Below, piece by piece: positions 33,640-46,111 of a stretch of 64,000 nucleotides of DNA. The stretch is taken from contig MU130623.1 of NCBI GenBank assembly GCA_015039465.1, positions 2,208 through 66,207 of the forward strand. Direction: 5' to 3'. Below the pieces are notes generated by a model that saw only the letters and a program-made list of their open reading frames with translations, searched no databases and was not told where the DNA came from. The stretch is from Phlegmacium glaucopus (taxonomy: Eukaryota; Basidiomycota; Agaricomycetes; Agaricales; Cortinariaceae). The stretch's first letter is position 1; every line of letters begins with the position of its first letter. Made by a program: the position numbers and the translations under genes.

Positions 33640-34447
33640 TAGGGATGCCGAAGTTCAGTTCTGAACCAGTCCAAGAACCAGAACCAACTGAACCGAACCA
33701 AGTATCTGGTTCGGTTCTGGTTCTGGTTCTGCCTCAGCCATCTGGTTCTGGTTCTGGTTCTTGATTGGCCAGAAATCTGAGAACCGGTTCTGAACCGGTT
33801 CGAACCATTCTGAACCACTATATCCCAAGGCAAACATTTAAGTAATATATTTACTTATTTGCATTATTTTACAGGTTAAATGGCACAATGTACCTGTATC
33901 TGTAATGAAAATATTTATTCAAGTCACCAACACAATATATTTCCAATCAGAAGTACATCATTTTTTGGTCTGGCATAGTACATAATCAATAATATGTCTC
34001 ATTTACTTTATAACTTCAGGTTTTATTAATATTAATATACTCCTATTGCAAGAATCCAATTCAAAGTTGTCACTAGTTGGCAAAATGATTTAGTAGTATT
34101 TTTTCTTTTCATGTTTACTTTTAGTGATGTCATAGTTATAACACCAATACTACAAACTTCTGGCCTCAAATTTCAAGATATATTTATTTCTAAGAAATAA
34201 GATGTAATTTTAGAAAATAAAATTTAAAATGAGAATTTCTTGTCTAATTGGTGATATCCTAACAAAAGTCTATTTTTAACTGGTTCTTATGGTTCGAACT
34301 GGTTCTGAACCAGAACCGAACCAAGAGAACCGGTTCTGTTGGTTCAGTTCTGGTTCTGGTTCTGGTTCTGGTTTTCCTAAGTGGTTCTGGTTCTGGTTCT
34401 GAGAAAATGGGTCCCGAACTGAACTGAACTGAACTTCGGCATCCCTA
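33640..34447. mobile_element. hAT-type MITE, about 808 bp, inside the end of Ngaro II ORF2
   Basis: Terminal inverted repeats TAGGGATGCCGAAGTTCAG and complement; subterminal arrays of GGTTCTGGTTCT and GAACTGAACTG. The left flank TTCATCAT (33632-33639) and the right flank ATCATCAT (34451-34458) form an imperfect 8-bp duplication with TGA left between element and duplication. The host sequence ...FSRFIM-PTTAMLQG resumes after it. Confidence 0.88.
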
Positions 34448-34772
34448 TGAATCATCATGCCTACAACCGCTATGCTACAAGGTAGAAGGTGAACCTCGAA
34501 AAGGTATGCTACAAAAGTCTACTCCTACTTTATGGGTTATGAGACTCACTCGTCGCGTCGTAGACTCCTAACTATTGGGTCACGCAGTGTGTCTCGCACC
34601 GTCAGTACCTTTAAAGTTCTTGCTGCTTCTTGGGTCGGGAAGTACATTGTGCTTTCGCCCAACTCATAACATTTCTTTAGAACAAGTTTTTATATATACA
34701 AGTTGCTCGTTTTATTTTAGTAAAATAAAACAAAAATAATTTTATCTGTCAATTGCTAGTAACTCGCAAAGA

Positions 34773-35639
34773 CTAAATTCTACAAAGCCCATTACGTCAG
34801 GCTGGCTACGGATATGGTCACCAAAAATCTAGTTCCTGGCGAATCAGTGTATGGTGAGAAACATATATCTATTGAAGGTAGTGCGGAAGGCACGAAAACT
34901 GAATACCGTGTTTGGAATCCATTCCGTAGCAAATTGGCTGCTGGCGTTTTGGGTGGATTGGACGATATTTTCATCAAACCTGGCGCCAAGGTTCTATACC
35001 TTGGTGCTGCAAGCGGAACAAGTGTCAGTCATGTTGCCGATATGGTTGGACCTGTGTGTCTTTTTTTCCACCATAGATAGCGTCTACGCATTGCTAACTT
35101 TTCTTATCCTCCCTGTAGGAGGTGTCGTCTACGCTGTTGAATTCTCAGCACGGTCAGGTCGTGGCTTGATTAACACGACTAAAAAACGAACGAATGTTAT
35201 TCGTGCGTCTTCAGTGTAATCATTTCTAGGGATTTTTAACTGAAGCACTACTCTAGCCATCGTTGAAGATGCCCGACTACCCAACAAATACCGCATGCTA
35301 CTTCCCCTGGTTGATGTAATTTTCGCCGACGTCGCACAGCCAGATCAAGCCCGAATTGTCATTTACAATGCACAGAGCTTCCTCAAATGTGGCGGCCATG
35401 TCGTCATTTCAATCAAGGCCAGCTGTATCGATTCAACAATGCCGTTCGAAGCCATTTTTGCTGCTGAAGTACAAAAGCTCATAGACAACAACTTCAAGCC
35501 TCTGGAACAAGTAGCCCTAGAACCGTATGAGAGAGACCACGCGATGGTTTCTGGTGCGTCTTTAGTTTCAATTGCCCTTCCATTGATCTCTGAAATTTAT
35601 CTTCTAGCAACCTATTATCGACACACGGTTCCAACTTGA
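34773..35639 (+). pseudogene. NOP1: Fibrillarin 3' part (methyltransferase domain)
   Basis: Fibrillarin core: [41 protein letters not shown], the SAM-binding stretch [83 protein letters not shown], and the end [19 protein letters not shown] with stop at 35637-35639. Introns lie near 35053-35118, 35201-35255 and 35551-35608. The junction after VADMVGP has no clean donor in the right phase (one base appears lost), a further sign of decay. The matching 5' end is at 21351. A functional fibrillarin gene must exist elsewhere in the genome. Confidence 0.85.
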
Positions 35640-36994
35640 TTGTGATTTCCAGGACACCATATCTTTTTTTCCCTATTCGCTTGGTATCGCAAAAGTATTT
35701 CAATGTATCTACGTAGTCGAGCGTTGTGCTTTTTCTCTTCCTGAGTCCTAACTAAAAATATATAGAGTATAGCCCGGGTCCCAATAGCCTCGGTTACCTT
35801 ATAGAAGGAACGATTCGTCTTCCATCATTATAGGGCTGCTTATGGGAGACTACGGTTACCTCGCCAATTCTAATTTCGACGTGAAGATCAACTCTGCTCT
35901 CAGCTGCAAATAATGGAGATCAGCGGCAATGCCGAAAGTCGCCGGTCAAGTTGGATTTTGTCCATCTGCGGATTTTTTTCTGCGAGGATCTGTATTTTTC
36001 TGGCAAGAAAATGACCGTTGCAACATGAGTGAGCGAAGATTCTGCACTTCTCCGTTCTCATCTGCATTTCTCATCCATGATTGGTAGCTGGTAATAGAAG
36101 GGTGGAAGAGAAGCGATCATGGCTATACATTCCCAACTATCAACCATGGCAATCGCAATAGTCAAATTTGAGACTTACTCACGAGTCACCATTCATGAAC
36201 ACGATGCCGGACGCTGTCGGCGCAGAATAGAGCGTATATATGCATGAGAAACGGTCAGTCACATGAATAAGAAAGCCTAGAATGGACTTACCGATGTCTT
36301 AGTATCGAAGGGACGCATATGTGCGCCTTTATGAGAATATTAATTCATTCAAGATGGCAAACACTCACGATGATTGTAATTCGACACACCTGCCATGCTG
36401 ATGATCGTTGGATGACGCCCATGAACTCCCGATATATCCACTAGAGGCCACGGAATGGGCGGGGCGATGTGTGGCATACTTGGGAGATAGGATGGGGGGG
36501 AAGGTAAGGGAAGGAAGGAAGGGGAATGGGGACGATTTTGCGACATACGATATACATAATCACCCCCAGAGTCCTGTCAAAGTCTAGTCGTCTTTTCAAA
36601 AAGGATTTGAACGCAAGGTCAGAATGATATCATCAAGGCAGAAAGAAGCTTGCGTTGCAGAAAGTGCGCCGGGAATCACAGATAGGGGGCCGAAATTGTC
36701 CTACGCCGCAGCTTCGCGATGATATTCACATATGCCGCAGCAGATCAGTGCCTTGACCTAACACCAGGTACTCATTACAGCGTTATTGAACTGTGAAATT
36801 ATCCTCGTTGTCTGCAACGTCGACCAGCGACGCGCAGCTAGGCCACACTGTTAGGAAGCCAGCTGATGAGCCCTTTTGCAGTGTTCAATTTAGGGACAAG
36901 TGACCCTGACGCACCCTTCGAATTCGAAGATATTTCGCACCCTAACCACCATTGGCCATCCATCGATCGAGAGGAAGGACTTCCTTTACACTAC
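35640..36994. other. Intergenic segment between fibrillarin tail and PMT2 copy c
   Basis: The outer parts match the 430-bp gap between the same two relics at 7054-7488. About 850 bp in the middle (35780-36740) are absent from that copy. No coding signal is convincing in the extra segment. Confidence 0.5.
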
Positions 36995-39820
36995 ATGTCA
37001 GAAGAAAAGACTTGAAGAAGGGTCAAGGCCTCGACAGGGTCGGTGCTTGGAGAGTATGACCAACAAGAAAAGGAGCGCTACAGCGATTACTATGACGACG
37101 AGGGCAAAGACGTCTACAACAAAATACGCCCTAAGAGTGCTCGTCTAGGCAGTGGGCGTCTACCACAACCTCCATTGCCGCCCTCAATATCTGTTGAAAG
37201 TCCATTTAATTTGAACACATTGACCAAGCTAACTGTTTTCAGACGGAATTTATTCTTCAAAATCTCGAACACCTCCCATCGGAGTCCCACCCATTATCTA
37301 CACTCTTCTATCCTGTTGGACGAGGTTCCACAAAATTGGTGCATCCAAGAAGCTCATTTTGGCAAATTTGGCACGCATTATCTCAAACGCGAGTTTTACT
37401 TTGATGTCCATCCACCGCTTGGGAAGATGCTTGTGGATTTTGCAGGTCTGCTGGCAGGCTATGATGGGAACTTTGAGTTTAAGAGCGGAGAGGTGTACCC
37501 TGACAATGTTCCATATGTTGCCATGCGTGTCATGCTTGCTACGTTTGGTGTAGGCATGGTACCTTTGGCTTGGTATACGGCTGTAGAGTTGGGCATGAGT
37601 CAGTGGTCTTGCCATCTAACGGCTCTAATGGTACTTCTTGGTAAACTTTTCATGTTTTGAGCTGCTCCCTTGTCTAATTCTTTGCTGTTCAGATCTCGGT
37701 TGGCTATGCATATCTCGATTCATCCTCCTGGATTCTATGCTTCTGTTCTTCACGTTCCTTACTGTTTTCTGTTTAACAAAATTCCACAACGAACAATATG
37801 AGTAAGATTTCTACATTCGTCTCTATATACACCTTGTAATAACGGAAACATTTCATAGCTCGTTTTCAATCGACTGGTGGATATGGTTATTCCTGACTGG
37901 AGTTTCTATCGGTTGTGTAACAAGGTCTTTTTCAACCTTTCCTCTTACTAGCCCCTCGATACTAACGATTTCCAGTGTGAAAATGATCGGGCTTTTCGTG
38001 ACTGCTCTCGTCGGTGTATACACCATTGAGGACCTCTGGGAAAAGTTTGGAGATGCTAAAATGCCTATAGTAAGCATCTTTTACGAAGGCCTCACACAGA
38101 ACTTGGCCTGACGCTTTCACAGCGCGACCAAGTGAAACATTGGGGTGCTCGCATATTCTGTCTCATCATCGTGCCGATCCTTGTCTTTATGGCCTCTTTT
38201 AAAATTCATTTCTTGGTCCTCAATCACACTGGACCTGGCGATGCTCAAATGAGCTCTCTCTTCCAAGCCAATCTTGAAGGCAACGATTTTGCCAAAAACC
38301 CTCTTGGTATACTTTCCGTTTTCAAATTTCTGGCTTGTGTTTAACCACTGGAGAGCAGAAGTCGCGTATGGTTCGAAGCTCACCCTCAAAAACATGGGTT
38401 GGGGTGGCGGACTTCTTCATTCACACGTCCAAACGTTCCCTGTCGGTTCAAATCAACAACAAGTTACCTGCTACCACTACAAGGACGACAACAACAAGTT
38501 CACTATCTTGCCTCGCTGGGACGAACCTCCTTACAACCCAAACGACGCTATGAGGTTCCTCAAGAATGGTGACATCATTAGATTGAACCATGTTCCAACG
38601 ACACGCAACCTCCATTCGCACACTGTTTTGGCGCCTGTTTCAAAACTGAACTATGAAGTTTCATGTTATGGAAACGAGACAGTTGGTGATAAGCATGATT
38701 ATTGGAGGATTGAAGTCGTGGATGATATCAACCGAGGCACCAATATCGATCGGATCCACTCACTCACGACTCGTTTGAGGATCAAGCATGAAGCTCTGGG
38801 ATGTTATCTGCGTGCTGCGAATGCTGTTCTTCCGCAGTGGGGTTTCAAGCAGATCGAGGTTAGCTGTGACAAGGAGAATAATCCAAAAGATGCGCACACG
38901 TACTGGAACGTGGAGAGTCATTGGAATGACCGATGTACATGCTTCGATGACGTGTTTAACTGTTGATACTCCTCATAACCTTCCTTTTTCGTTGGCAGTA
39001 CCCGCTGGCGATCACAAGTTATATAATTCACCTTTCCTCCGCGACTTCTGGCACCTTAATGTGGCGATGATGACATCTAACAATGCTCTCGTCCCCGACC
39101 CCGACAAGGAAGATATACTCGCATCCAAACCTTTTGACTGGCCTTTCCTCCATCTCGGTTTGAGGATGTGTGGTTGGGGAGACACTCAGATCAAGTACTA
39201 CCTAATGGGAACGCCAGTCGTCTGGTGGGCTAGTACGCTTAGTCTATTCGTAGCCTTTGCTACTTTGGGGGTATACCTTCTGAGATATCAGAGGAAGTAT
39301 ATAGATATGGATGCTCGTGAGTTGTGGTTTTCTGAATTTGGAGCATGGGGTTGGTTGTTGACGAAATTTTCTAAGGTGAATGGGATCATTTCCTATATGT
39401 CGGGAAAATAGCATTCTATGGGTGGGCGTTCCACTTTGGTGAGTTCGAGTGCAAATGTGCGCGTTCAAATCTCATTATCTCTTAGTGCCTTTATTGATCA
39501 TGGGACGTGTAACGTATCTTCACCACTATGTATGGTTTGTCTCGTCTATTGTTCGCGATACAACCCTGACCTTTTTCTGCCTTTTTCAGCTGCCAACACT
39601 ATACTTCTCTGTCCTGATGCTGTCACACGTCCTGGATCATTTCATATTTTCTTCAAAGCGATATACAAAGAAAACAAAGAACATAATATTCGGCGTGCTG
39701 GCGTCCATCATCATCTTTACCTTCTGGTGGTTCAAAGGGGTTGTTTTCGGAATCACTGGACCTATCGCAGAACACAAGGGACTACAATGGAGGAAGGTAT
39801 GTGACTTTGTCATTTCATAG
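36995..39820 (+). pseudogene. PMT2: PMT2-type protein O-mannosyltransferase, copy c (best preserved, still defective)
   Basis: Same exon structure as copy a, with a clean MIR region (38400-38930) and membrane exons. Lesions: the shared TGA at 37013-37015, a net 16-bp deletion at about 37347 that removes the Asp of the catalytic Asp-Glu pair and shifts the frame, and deletion of the terminal SWNIYN exon (sequence jumps from CTTAAAA at about 39841 straight into the downstream flank). Internal reading such as MSSLFQANLEGNDFAKNPL is intact here but broken in copy a. Confidence 0.88.
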
Positions 39821-41576
39821 TTCCGAATGTCTTTTCTTAAAAGATAACGTTCCTGTCCCCTAGTTGTTACTGGAGTTGGATGTTGACTCTCATAGAACTG
39901 TTTGTTCGAGTGAAAAAAAAAAAAAAAAAAAAAAAAAGAGGCGGGAAAAAAAAGGCTATATGAGGACCATGTGGCAGAAAATAGTACTAAAAAGCGCAAG
40001 GTGCCTGACTATGCAGCCTATTGTGAATCTGTTTGGGGGTGTCAAGACTCGAGGCTATGTCGCATCGGCAAAACGGATGGACAAGCCAAAGTGGGATTTA
40101 GTGATGGCAGCAGGTGTCTCGAGAATGGATGTGTCTGCTGCTGATGATGGGGATGCTGATGATCTAGTTGATGCTGCGACCGATCCTTGTGCTTTCCTTG
40201 AAATTTGGTATGTTTCTTTTTGTAATTCATTGTTTGAAATATATTATTGACTGACTCGGATAATGTTCTTGCAAATTGTCCTAGAACCAATGCCATGTCA
40301 TCAAACTCAAAATTGGTGTTTCGAAAACGAGCCTACAATATTATTAAATCTATATTCAATAAATACCCGTTTTTCGCCCTATAATTGTGATACAAAAGAT
40401 TAAGCAATGAAAATAGAATTAGAAAATAGAATTATGATATAAAAAGTGTATGTACTACATCCAGTAATAACCTCTAGATAAAGCTGAGACGCTGGCAGTA
40501 GTGACTTTATTGCTCCAGTACATGTGATACAATCGGACATATCAAGGTACTGGTAGTGAAATTGCTTTAGAGCTGGAATCACTAGAAATGATAGCTCTAG
40601 CTCGTCAAGCGCCTTGCTATTTTCCTGATGACAAAGCTTGCGCGTATAACTTTCAGATTGAAATTGAGAGGATGATCGTGTCAGATATTCAAACTTGGGG
40701 GCTGGGAAGCATGGGAATCCAGATCGGCTAGCAAGCATTGAATGGACATTTGGAACTGAGTGGATTGGGGTCAAGGAGTAGTCGAAAAATGTGTAATTGG
40801 GGTCAAGGAGTAGTCGAGAAATGTGTAATACCATGACAAAGCTATGACTAGGTGTGACTATCATGTTACTTCACCTGACGAAACGTTTTTACTGAGAATA
40901 ATTGGTGATGTTGATGATGTATAAAATAAGCAGACAATTGTCCTGCTGGTCCTTGTGCGTCCCGACTACATTGCTTCCTATTTACACAACCTAGACTTTC
41001 ATAAAACTACCAGGCCCTGAAGAAATTATAGAATTCAACCTTATTTTTAACATCATTTCTGGAAACGAGGAGACTTTCCAAAAGAACACTACAATTTCGA
41101 TTTGTGCCATCGCTGAACACAATTGTAATTATGTACCCTGCATCGTCAAGCAGGGTGTTCCAAGATTGAACGTTGAGGCCCTACATGATTCACCAGCTCG
41201 TGTTTTATCCGGGTCCCAACCCATCTTATAATGCTGCCAGTGTCATTGACGGTACTACAGTTGGTTATGGAACGACGGTAGGGGGAGATTCTTCAGATCG
41301 TATGCTTCCAGGTCGTCCTCATGACTCTGACTCAATTCCTGAGTGCTACCTTTGCCCATCATCTTCGTTGGCATTCTTACTGCATTCTCACTGCCAGTGT
41401 CGTCTTCGCCCTGTGGATTCGTGACTTGATCATCTAGTAATCAACGCCGTATTCTAGATATTCGGACGCCAGATGTTTCAAATTTCGCACAAAGATAGCA
41501 CATCAATATCAGGGGTTCCAGGATTTGGATGCCATTTAAACTTGTTTAGGACAACTAGCTTAATCTCAACAAACCC
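39821..41576. other. Region after PMT2 copy c: poly(A) junction and weak open frames
   Basis: Homology to the PMT2 3' flank ends at a 25-base A run (39913-39937). Beyond it a plus-strand frame at 39955-40250 (VNLFGGVKTRGYV, then an Asp-rich tail) and a minus-strand frame at 40400-40864 are not recognised; the latter includes a 33-bp direct duplication (ATTGGGGTCAAGGAGTAGTCG twice near 40765-40820). 41120-41570 matches 45540-46080. Confidence 0.45.
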
Positions 41577-43145
41577 TCAGGCCTCAGCCGAGAGAAATCC
41601 TCGGTCTATCGCTAACCTTTCTAACTGTTCAGCAATACCCCAAATCCTCCAACGATTCCACATGCTCATGCTCTTGCTGCATTCCCTACGATAAATGAAC
41701 CAAGGTATGTTGACCTGAAATTCTTCTTTATGTATTCCACCTTTAGACCATTCCGCATCCCACCAATCAACTTCCTCCCTTCCGTGTTGCCTGTCTAGTT
41801 CGAATGGGCCCGCTGGAAGAAGATGACGTTCGTATGTGATAATCTGCTGGTAGGCTATCATATTGGCATAAGGTAGAATTTGACTTCGAAGACATCTGTT
41901 GGTGCATAGCAACATGTGAGTAGATTTCACTGGTAGCAATTGACAGACGAGGAGAAGTATATCAAGGGGGAGAGCGTCGAATCCTGATGATCTATGGGGA
42001 TTGATTTCGATGCTGCTGTGTCCCGATACCACCAATAATGGATTCGCCGCCAGTGTTTCTGCAATAGGGAACCTGTAACACGAGCGTCAGTTCATTGCAC
42101 CTATAATGCCACTACGCGTACCAACCTGTCCGGTCTGACGAAAACCCACATGTTTCCATGTCCTCGCCATGCATCATACAACATCTCCTCGTCGGCTTTT
42201 CCTTCTTGTGTTAACATGCACTGCCAGTCCTTTACTTGTTCATCATATTCCCCGACGCCAGATATTCCCAACTAGTTGGCGTATTGCTCATGAATGCCCC
42301 CTGCCGGTCCATAATCAATGCCGGAAATCAAACCTTGATGGCAATTGTTGGGTTGAAACACGAGGCGGTGAATCATGTAGGGCTTCAACCTTGGAGAAGC
42401 CTGCTTCACGATGAGATACGCCGTGTACATAATCAGAACTCTATTGCTAAAGCGCAGATCGAATTCGTAGTCTTGGTTTTGAAAATCTCCCCAGGGTGGG
42501 TCGTTTCCAGGAATGGCGTCAAAAACTTCCATGATGTTAGATTCCATAATTTCCTCGGGGACTGGTAGTTTTATGAAAATTTAAGTTGTATCAACATGAA
42601 GGAGTGTGGTAGAGACGCACGAGGACAATGGTGACAATCGTAACCATCGTCGGTCTCCAGAAAGACAGTTGTCCCATCCTCATGACGTTCATAAGGGCAA
42701 AGAAGGACAAAATTCGAAGATGAATTAACGTCCTCTTGCGAATAAAGTAGACCATTCCATATGACGTCGGACAAGTGTGGTTGTCTGGGAAAACTAAAGT
42801 CAAGGGGAGGTACCTCGACATTGTATATATTGTCGTCGCATTCATAATCATTCTCTCGGGCACCATCTGTTACCTGCTACTTAGCTTTTAGATGTTCCAG
42901 GGCTTCAGCACGCTTCGTACCCTCGATGTCGTCTTCATTTCTATCCCAACTCTCATCCCCACGCAAAGCCTTAGACTCAACAATGGTCTCACGAAACTAC
43001 ATTCAAATTGAATAAAGACAAAAAAAAGCCACCTCGTATCGGTCACTGAAGTATCTGCCACCGGAAACCTACGATATCTGTAAATTTAACAAGTTTAAAG
43101 TGAGCCGAATGGATGAGATTTCTTACCGAGCAGTAGAAGTCAAAA
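41577..43145 (-). CDS. F-box protein, copy 1
   Basis: Last exon (to 41577) codes SSGFDALPLDILLLVCQLLP, an F-box, followed by a basic, Trp-rich C-terminus ending RGFLSAEA. Upstream exons (about 42060-42870) code MESNIMEVFDAIPGNDPP, YTAYLIVKQASPRLKPYMIH and NGLLYSQEDVNSSSNFVLLC, with introns near 42060-42130 and 42545-42620. An acidic N-terminal exon lies near 42880-43020. F-box proteins normally recruit substrates to SCF ubiquitin ligases; the substrate is unknown. The exact 5' end is uncertain. Paralogue at 46112. Confidence 0.7.
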
Positions 43146-43671
43146 CCATCCATCAAGGTCTGCATCTCTTCTGACTGAAGGGATCATAGGTCACATCACA
43201 TACGTCACAAGGTTGAGCCACAGTGTACACGAACTTTGGTTTGTTTCTATAGCGAAGCGAGGTACAAGTTGTAGAGATAGAATGGTCTACGTCTTTAAGA
43301 AGACGAGAAGTGCGTGACTGTATCACGTGCACATCCCCCATTGCTTCGGCATGTCATCAGTGACAGTGCCTTTTCTGATCCGAAAAGACCCAACAACTCA
43401 GCTCATACCGAAGCGTGGCCCACCCGCCCACGCGTCTCGCATCGATTTGTTGTTGGAGCCTTTCCGGGTCTAGAACACACTTCGTGTGTTTTTACCCAAC
43501 TAGCTCGCACAGCCGCTTACACAGCTCAACCGTAAATTTAAACAATCTTCCACCTGTCTATTCAGTCCTAGCACTGTAAGTCGCAACGCAAAGACACTCT
43601 TTCGCTACGGGCCATGCCAAACTGTTTCTGTTACTCGCTTCCGGGCTACAGTTATATCGTTTCCAACAACC

Positions 43672-45268
43672 ATGACCTGGCTGACTGGAAAACCCACACG
43701 TACTCGATCTATATCCTGGGCAGCAAATGACAACGATATAAAGAAAGTAGGAACAACCGCGCGTCGTGATGGCCGATCCATCTTGAATAACCATCTTCTA
43801 CATTGGACTTCTTCCACAAAATACTCTGCGGACGGCGACAGTACTGTGGTATACATGGCAGATATTTCTGCGCATAATGAGATAGTACTTGAACGGGTGG
43901 CCGAGTTGGACTATTCTGCCCATCGCGTCTCCCTTCTATATGATGATCGCAGTTTCGTTTCTGCTGAATGGCTGGAAGAGTGAGTGTGTTTTGCTTCGTT
44001 TCATCTCGATGTTAACTAGTTTTTAAGAGTTGTCACAATCAGACACCATTCTGCAACCGGGACATTGCTGAGCGAACAAAGCATAGATGCTCGGGCCGCG
44101 TATGGCGATCTAGTTGTGCATGGGCCATGGGTTGCCCTGTGCATCAATTCAGGTCAAGCCGTAGATGAAGAACCGCCTGTTGTGGATAACATTCGTTACC
44201 GGATCGACTACTCGGACAATGAGGATTTGGCTAGTTTCAAGATGGACGTAGTCGCGGATGAAATCTGGTTGTGGAACACGGCCGACAATGCTACCAAACA
44301 CGTCAAGATCCCACAAATTGCGTACGCTCCCATGATGGTTTGTAACAAGTTCATTCGAGTCTTGGTATATTCGTGCTGATATGTACCTTTCAGCATTCTG
44401 CTCGTTTTCAATTTGTCGGTGATCGGCTCGTGTTGGCAGGATCGATTGAAAGCGACTCAAGAGCCGCCATCATCAGCTTTCCTTTCTCCGAGTCAGAGCC
44501 AATTGCGTTCGCCGAACCGGAGCTCTCCAACCCTGAATGTGTCGAACGATCTGTTGTGGCGGAAGGCAATATTGTGGTCCACTGTCATGAATCTGGATGC
44601 CGAATCACCGTTTTTAAATCCGCCTTGATCTCGGGCGCTATCCCAGTATGTGATTTGTTTTTGCTTTCTGTTTTGTCCTCATCTGGTTTCAGAGCACTGC
44701 TACCTCTGATGACCCCGAGGGCTTTAGGGAGAGCTTCCGCTACCCCAATGATGCACGCTGCCTCCCCTTTTCGATTGCGAGCACCATGAACCTGCCTTCC
44801 ATATCCAACGACCGCATATTGGTCAAATCCTGTTCCTCGCTCTACATCCTAGACTTCAATCAACATCGTCTTGCTGAATTCCTCTCCAAAACACAGGAGC
44901 AGCGAGAACAGCTCAAGGCAGCGCTCCATCATGAGGGAGGAAAGGTCCAAATCGTGACGAGACGTTACTACTGGGGTGATGTCGACGGAATGGCGGATCA
45001 GGAGTTCCCCGAGTTCCCCGATGCGCCGAATCCGCCAGAATGGAAAGCATATCTGCGTACATCGCCTAGCCCACTTGATACCGACCATGCGTTGCAGTTT
45101 GACGAGCCGCCTGAAGAGCATCGTGTGCCGATGCCGTTTGGATATGGAAGGTCTGTGTTGGAACTCGGAAAGGAGGTCGATACGATGCTCTTGGCCTTGG
45201 TGGGGAATTCAGTCGTTGCAGTGCCGGAGGCGGGGAAGCCTGGATGGGTTTTCGACTTTACGGATTAA
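43672..45268 (+). CDS. Conserved hypothetical protein between the F-box copies
   Basis: Four exons reading MTWLTGKPTRTRSIS... to ...PEAGKPGWVFDFTD, stop at 45266-45268. Introns at about 43981-44044, 44337-44394 and 44646-44693. It contains alternating beta-strand-like segments (STVVYMADIS, RISLLYDDRSF-type, GDRLVLAGSIE, NIVVHCHESGCRITVF), suggesting a beta-propeller-like fold. This is only an impression. No stop or frameshift was seen. It may have an earlier exon upstream of 43672. Confidence 0.6.
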
Positions 45269-46111
45269 ATTATGAGGTTTCGTAAAGAGAGTGTGTTGCT
45301 TCTTAATAGATTCTAAACAGACTCGTAACAGTTGACAATCAAACGAGTAGCGGATTTAACAAATAAACAGAGAAACGACAATTCAAATAAGAGTTTTATC
45401 AATAAGGTTCAACCTGTTACCCTCACTTGCCAAGTCAGAAACAAGGGATATGTGAAAAGCCACGGGCACACAAGTTACTAGTTTAAGGCCGCAACTAGAA
45501 CATACCGTCAAGTACACGGCCGTTGCCATATACAATATTATTTTGAACACAATTGTAATTATGTACACTGCGTCCAAGCAGGGTGCTCCGGGGGGGGGCC
45601 CTTCATGTGTGTTTTGTCCCAACCCATCCTATAATGCTGACATTGACGGTAAGTTGGTTATGGAACGACTATGCTTCCAGGTCGTCCTGGTGACTCTGAC
45701 TCAATTCCCTGAGTGCTACCTTGGACTTGATCATCTTCCGAATAGTAATCTCAACTGTCTACTACGGCCTATAGTCCGATACATTTCATTTCTGCACAGA
45801 ATCAATGACTCTTGTCGTCTATCGAAGCATCTGGGGGCTCCACGACTTTTAATACATACGAAGAGGTCATATACTGCGCACTACAAAAAAAACACCTCTA
45901 CAATATTCAGACTCTGGCGATGGGTCATGATCACCAGATATTTCAAACTTCATACAAAGATAACACATCGATATCAGGGGTTCCAGGATTTGGAGGCCAT
46001 TTAAACTTGTTTAGAACCCTGCCTTGTATGATCTCAACGATGAGAACAAGACTCGTCACAAACCCTGCCTTGTATGATCTCAACGATGAGAACAAGACTC
46101 GTCACAAACCC
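45269..46111. other. Intergenic; duplicated 3' flank of the F-box unit
   Basis: 45540-46080 matches 41120-41570, marking the left part of the tandem duplication. A 50-bp direct repeat (CCCTGCCTTGTATGATCTCAACG) occurs at 46018 and 46062. No gene. Confidence 0.5.

Larger units (their letters stand above)
29318..34492 (+). pseudogene. Ngaro II ORF2: RT - RNase H - tyrosine recombinase, multiply disrupted
   Basis: Same domain order as element I: RT (29460-30230, WVDDHVFF near 30115), RNase H (31200-31560, YSDASSGFGIG and YRDNQGVVEGWW), the conserved 40-nt intron (31795-31834), and the recombinase (31980-34492, AARLGEFTVPRL, QGHGIRI, FIVYLRKHAQ). TGA at 30230-30232 and 30755-30757 both stand where element I has Arg. 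The reading is further split by a solo LTR inside RNase H and by two MITEs inside the recombinase. It terminates at TGA 34490-34492. Confidence 0.85.
27501..34772 (+). mobile_element. Ngaro-type retrotransposon II, diverged tandem neighbour carrying nested insertions
   Basis: A1 starts at 27501, directly after B2 of element I with no spacer. The same three coding modules follow. A single B repeat (34581-34772) ends the element, so the A2 and B2 copies are missing. Coding sequence is clearly diverged from element I, so this is not a recent duplicate. It contains a solo LTR (30800-31199) and two hAT-type MITEs (32721-33350 and 33640-34447) plus stop codons at 30230-30232 and 30755-30757. The right end abuts the fibrillarin tail. 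Confidence 0.85.

Noticed and set aside
36349..36546. Minus-strand open frame rich in Pro and Ser
   Set aside because: Short, low-complexity translation of a G-rich tract; no start context or partner exons.
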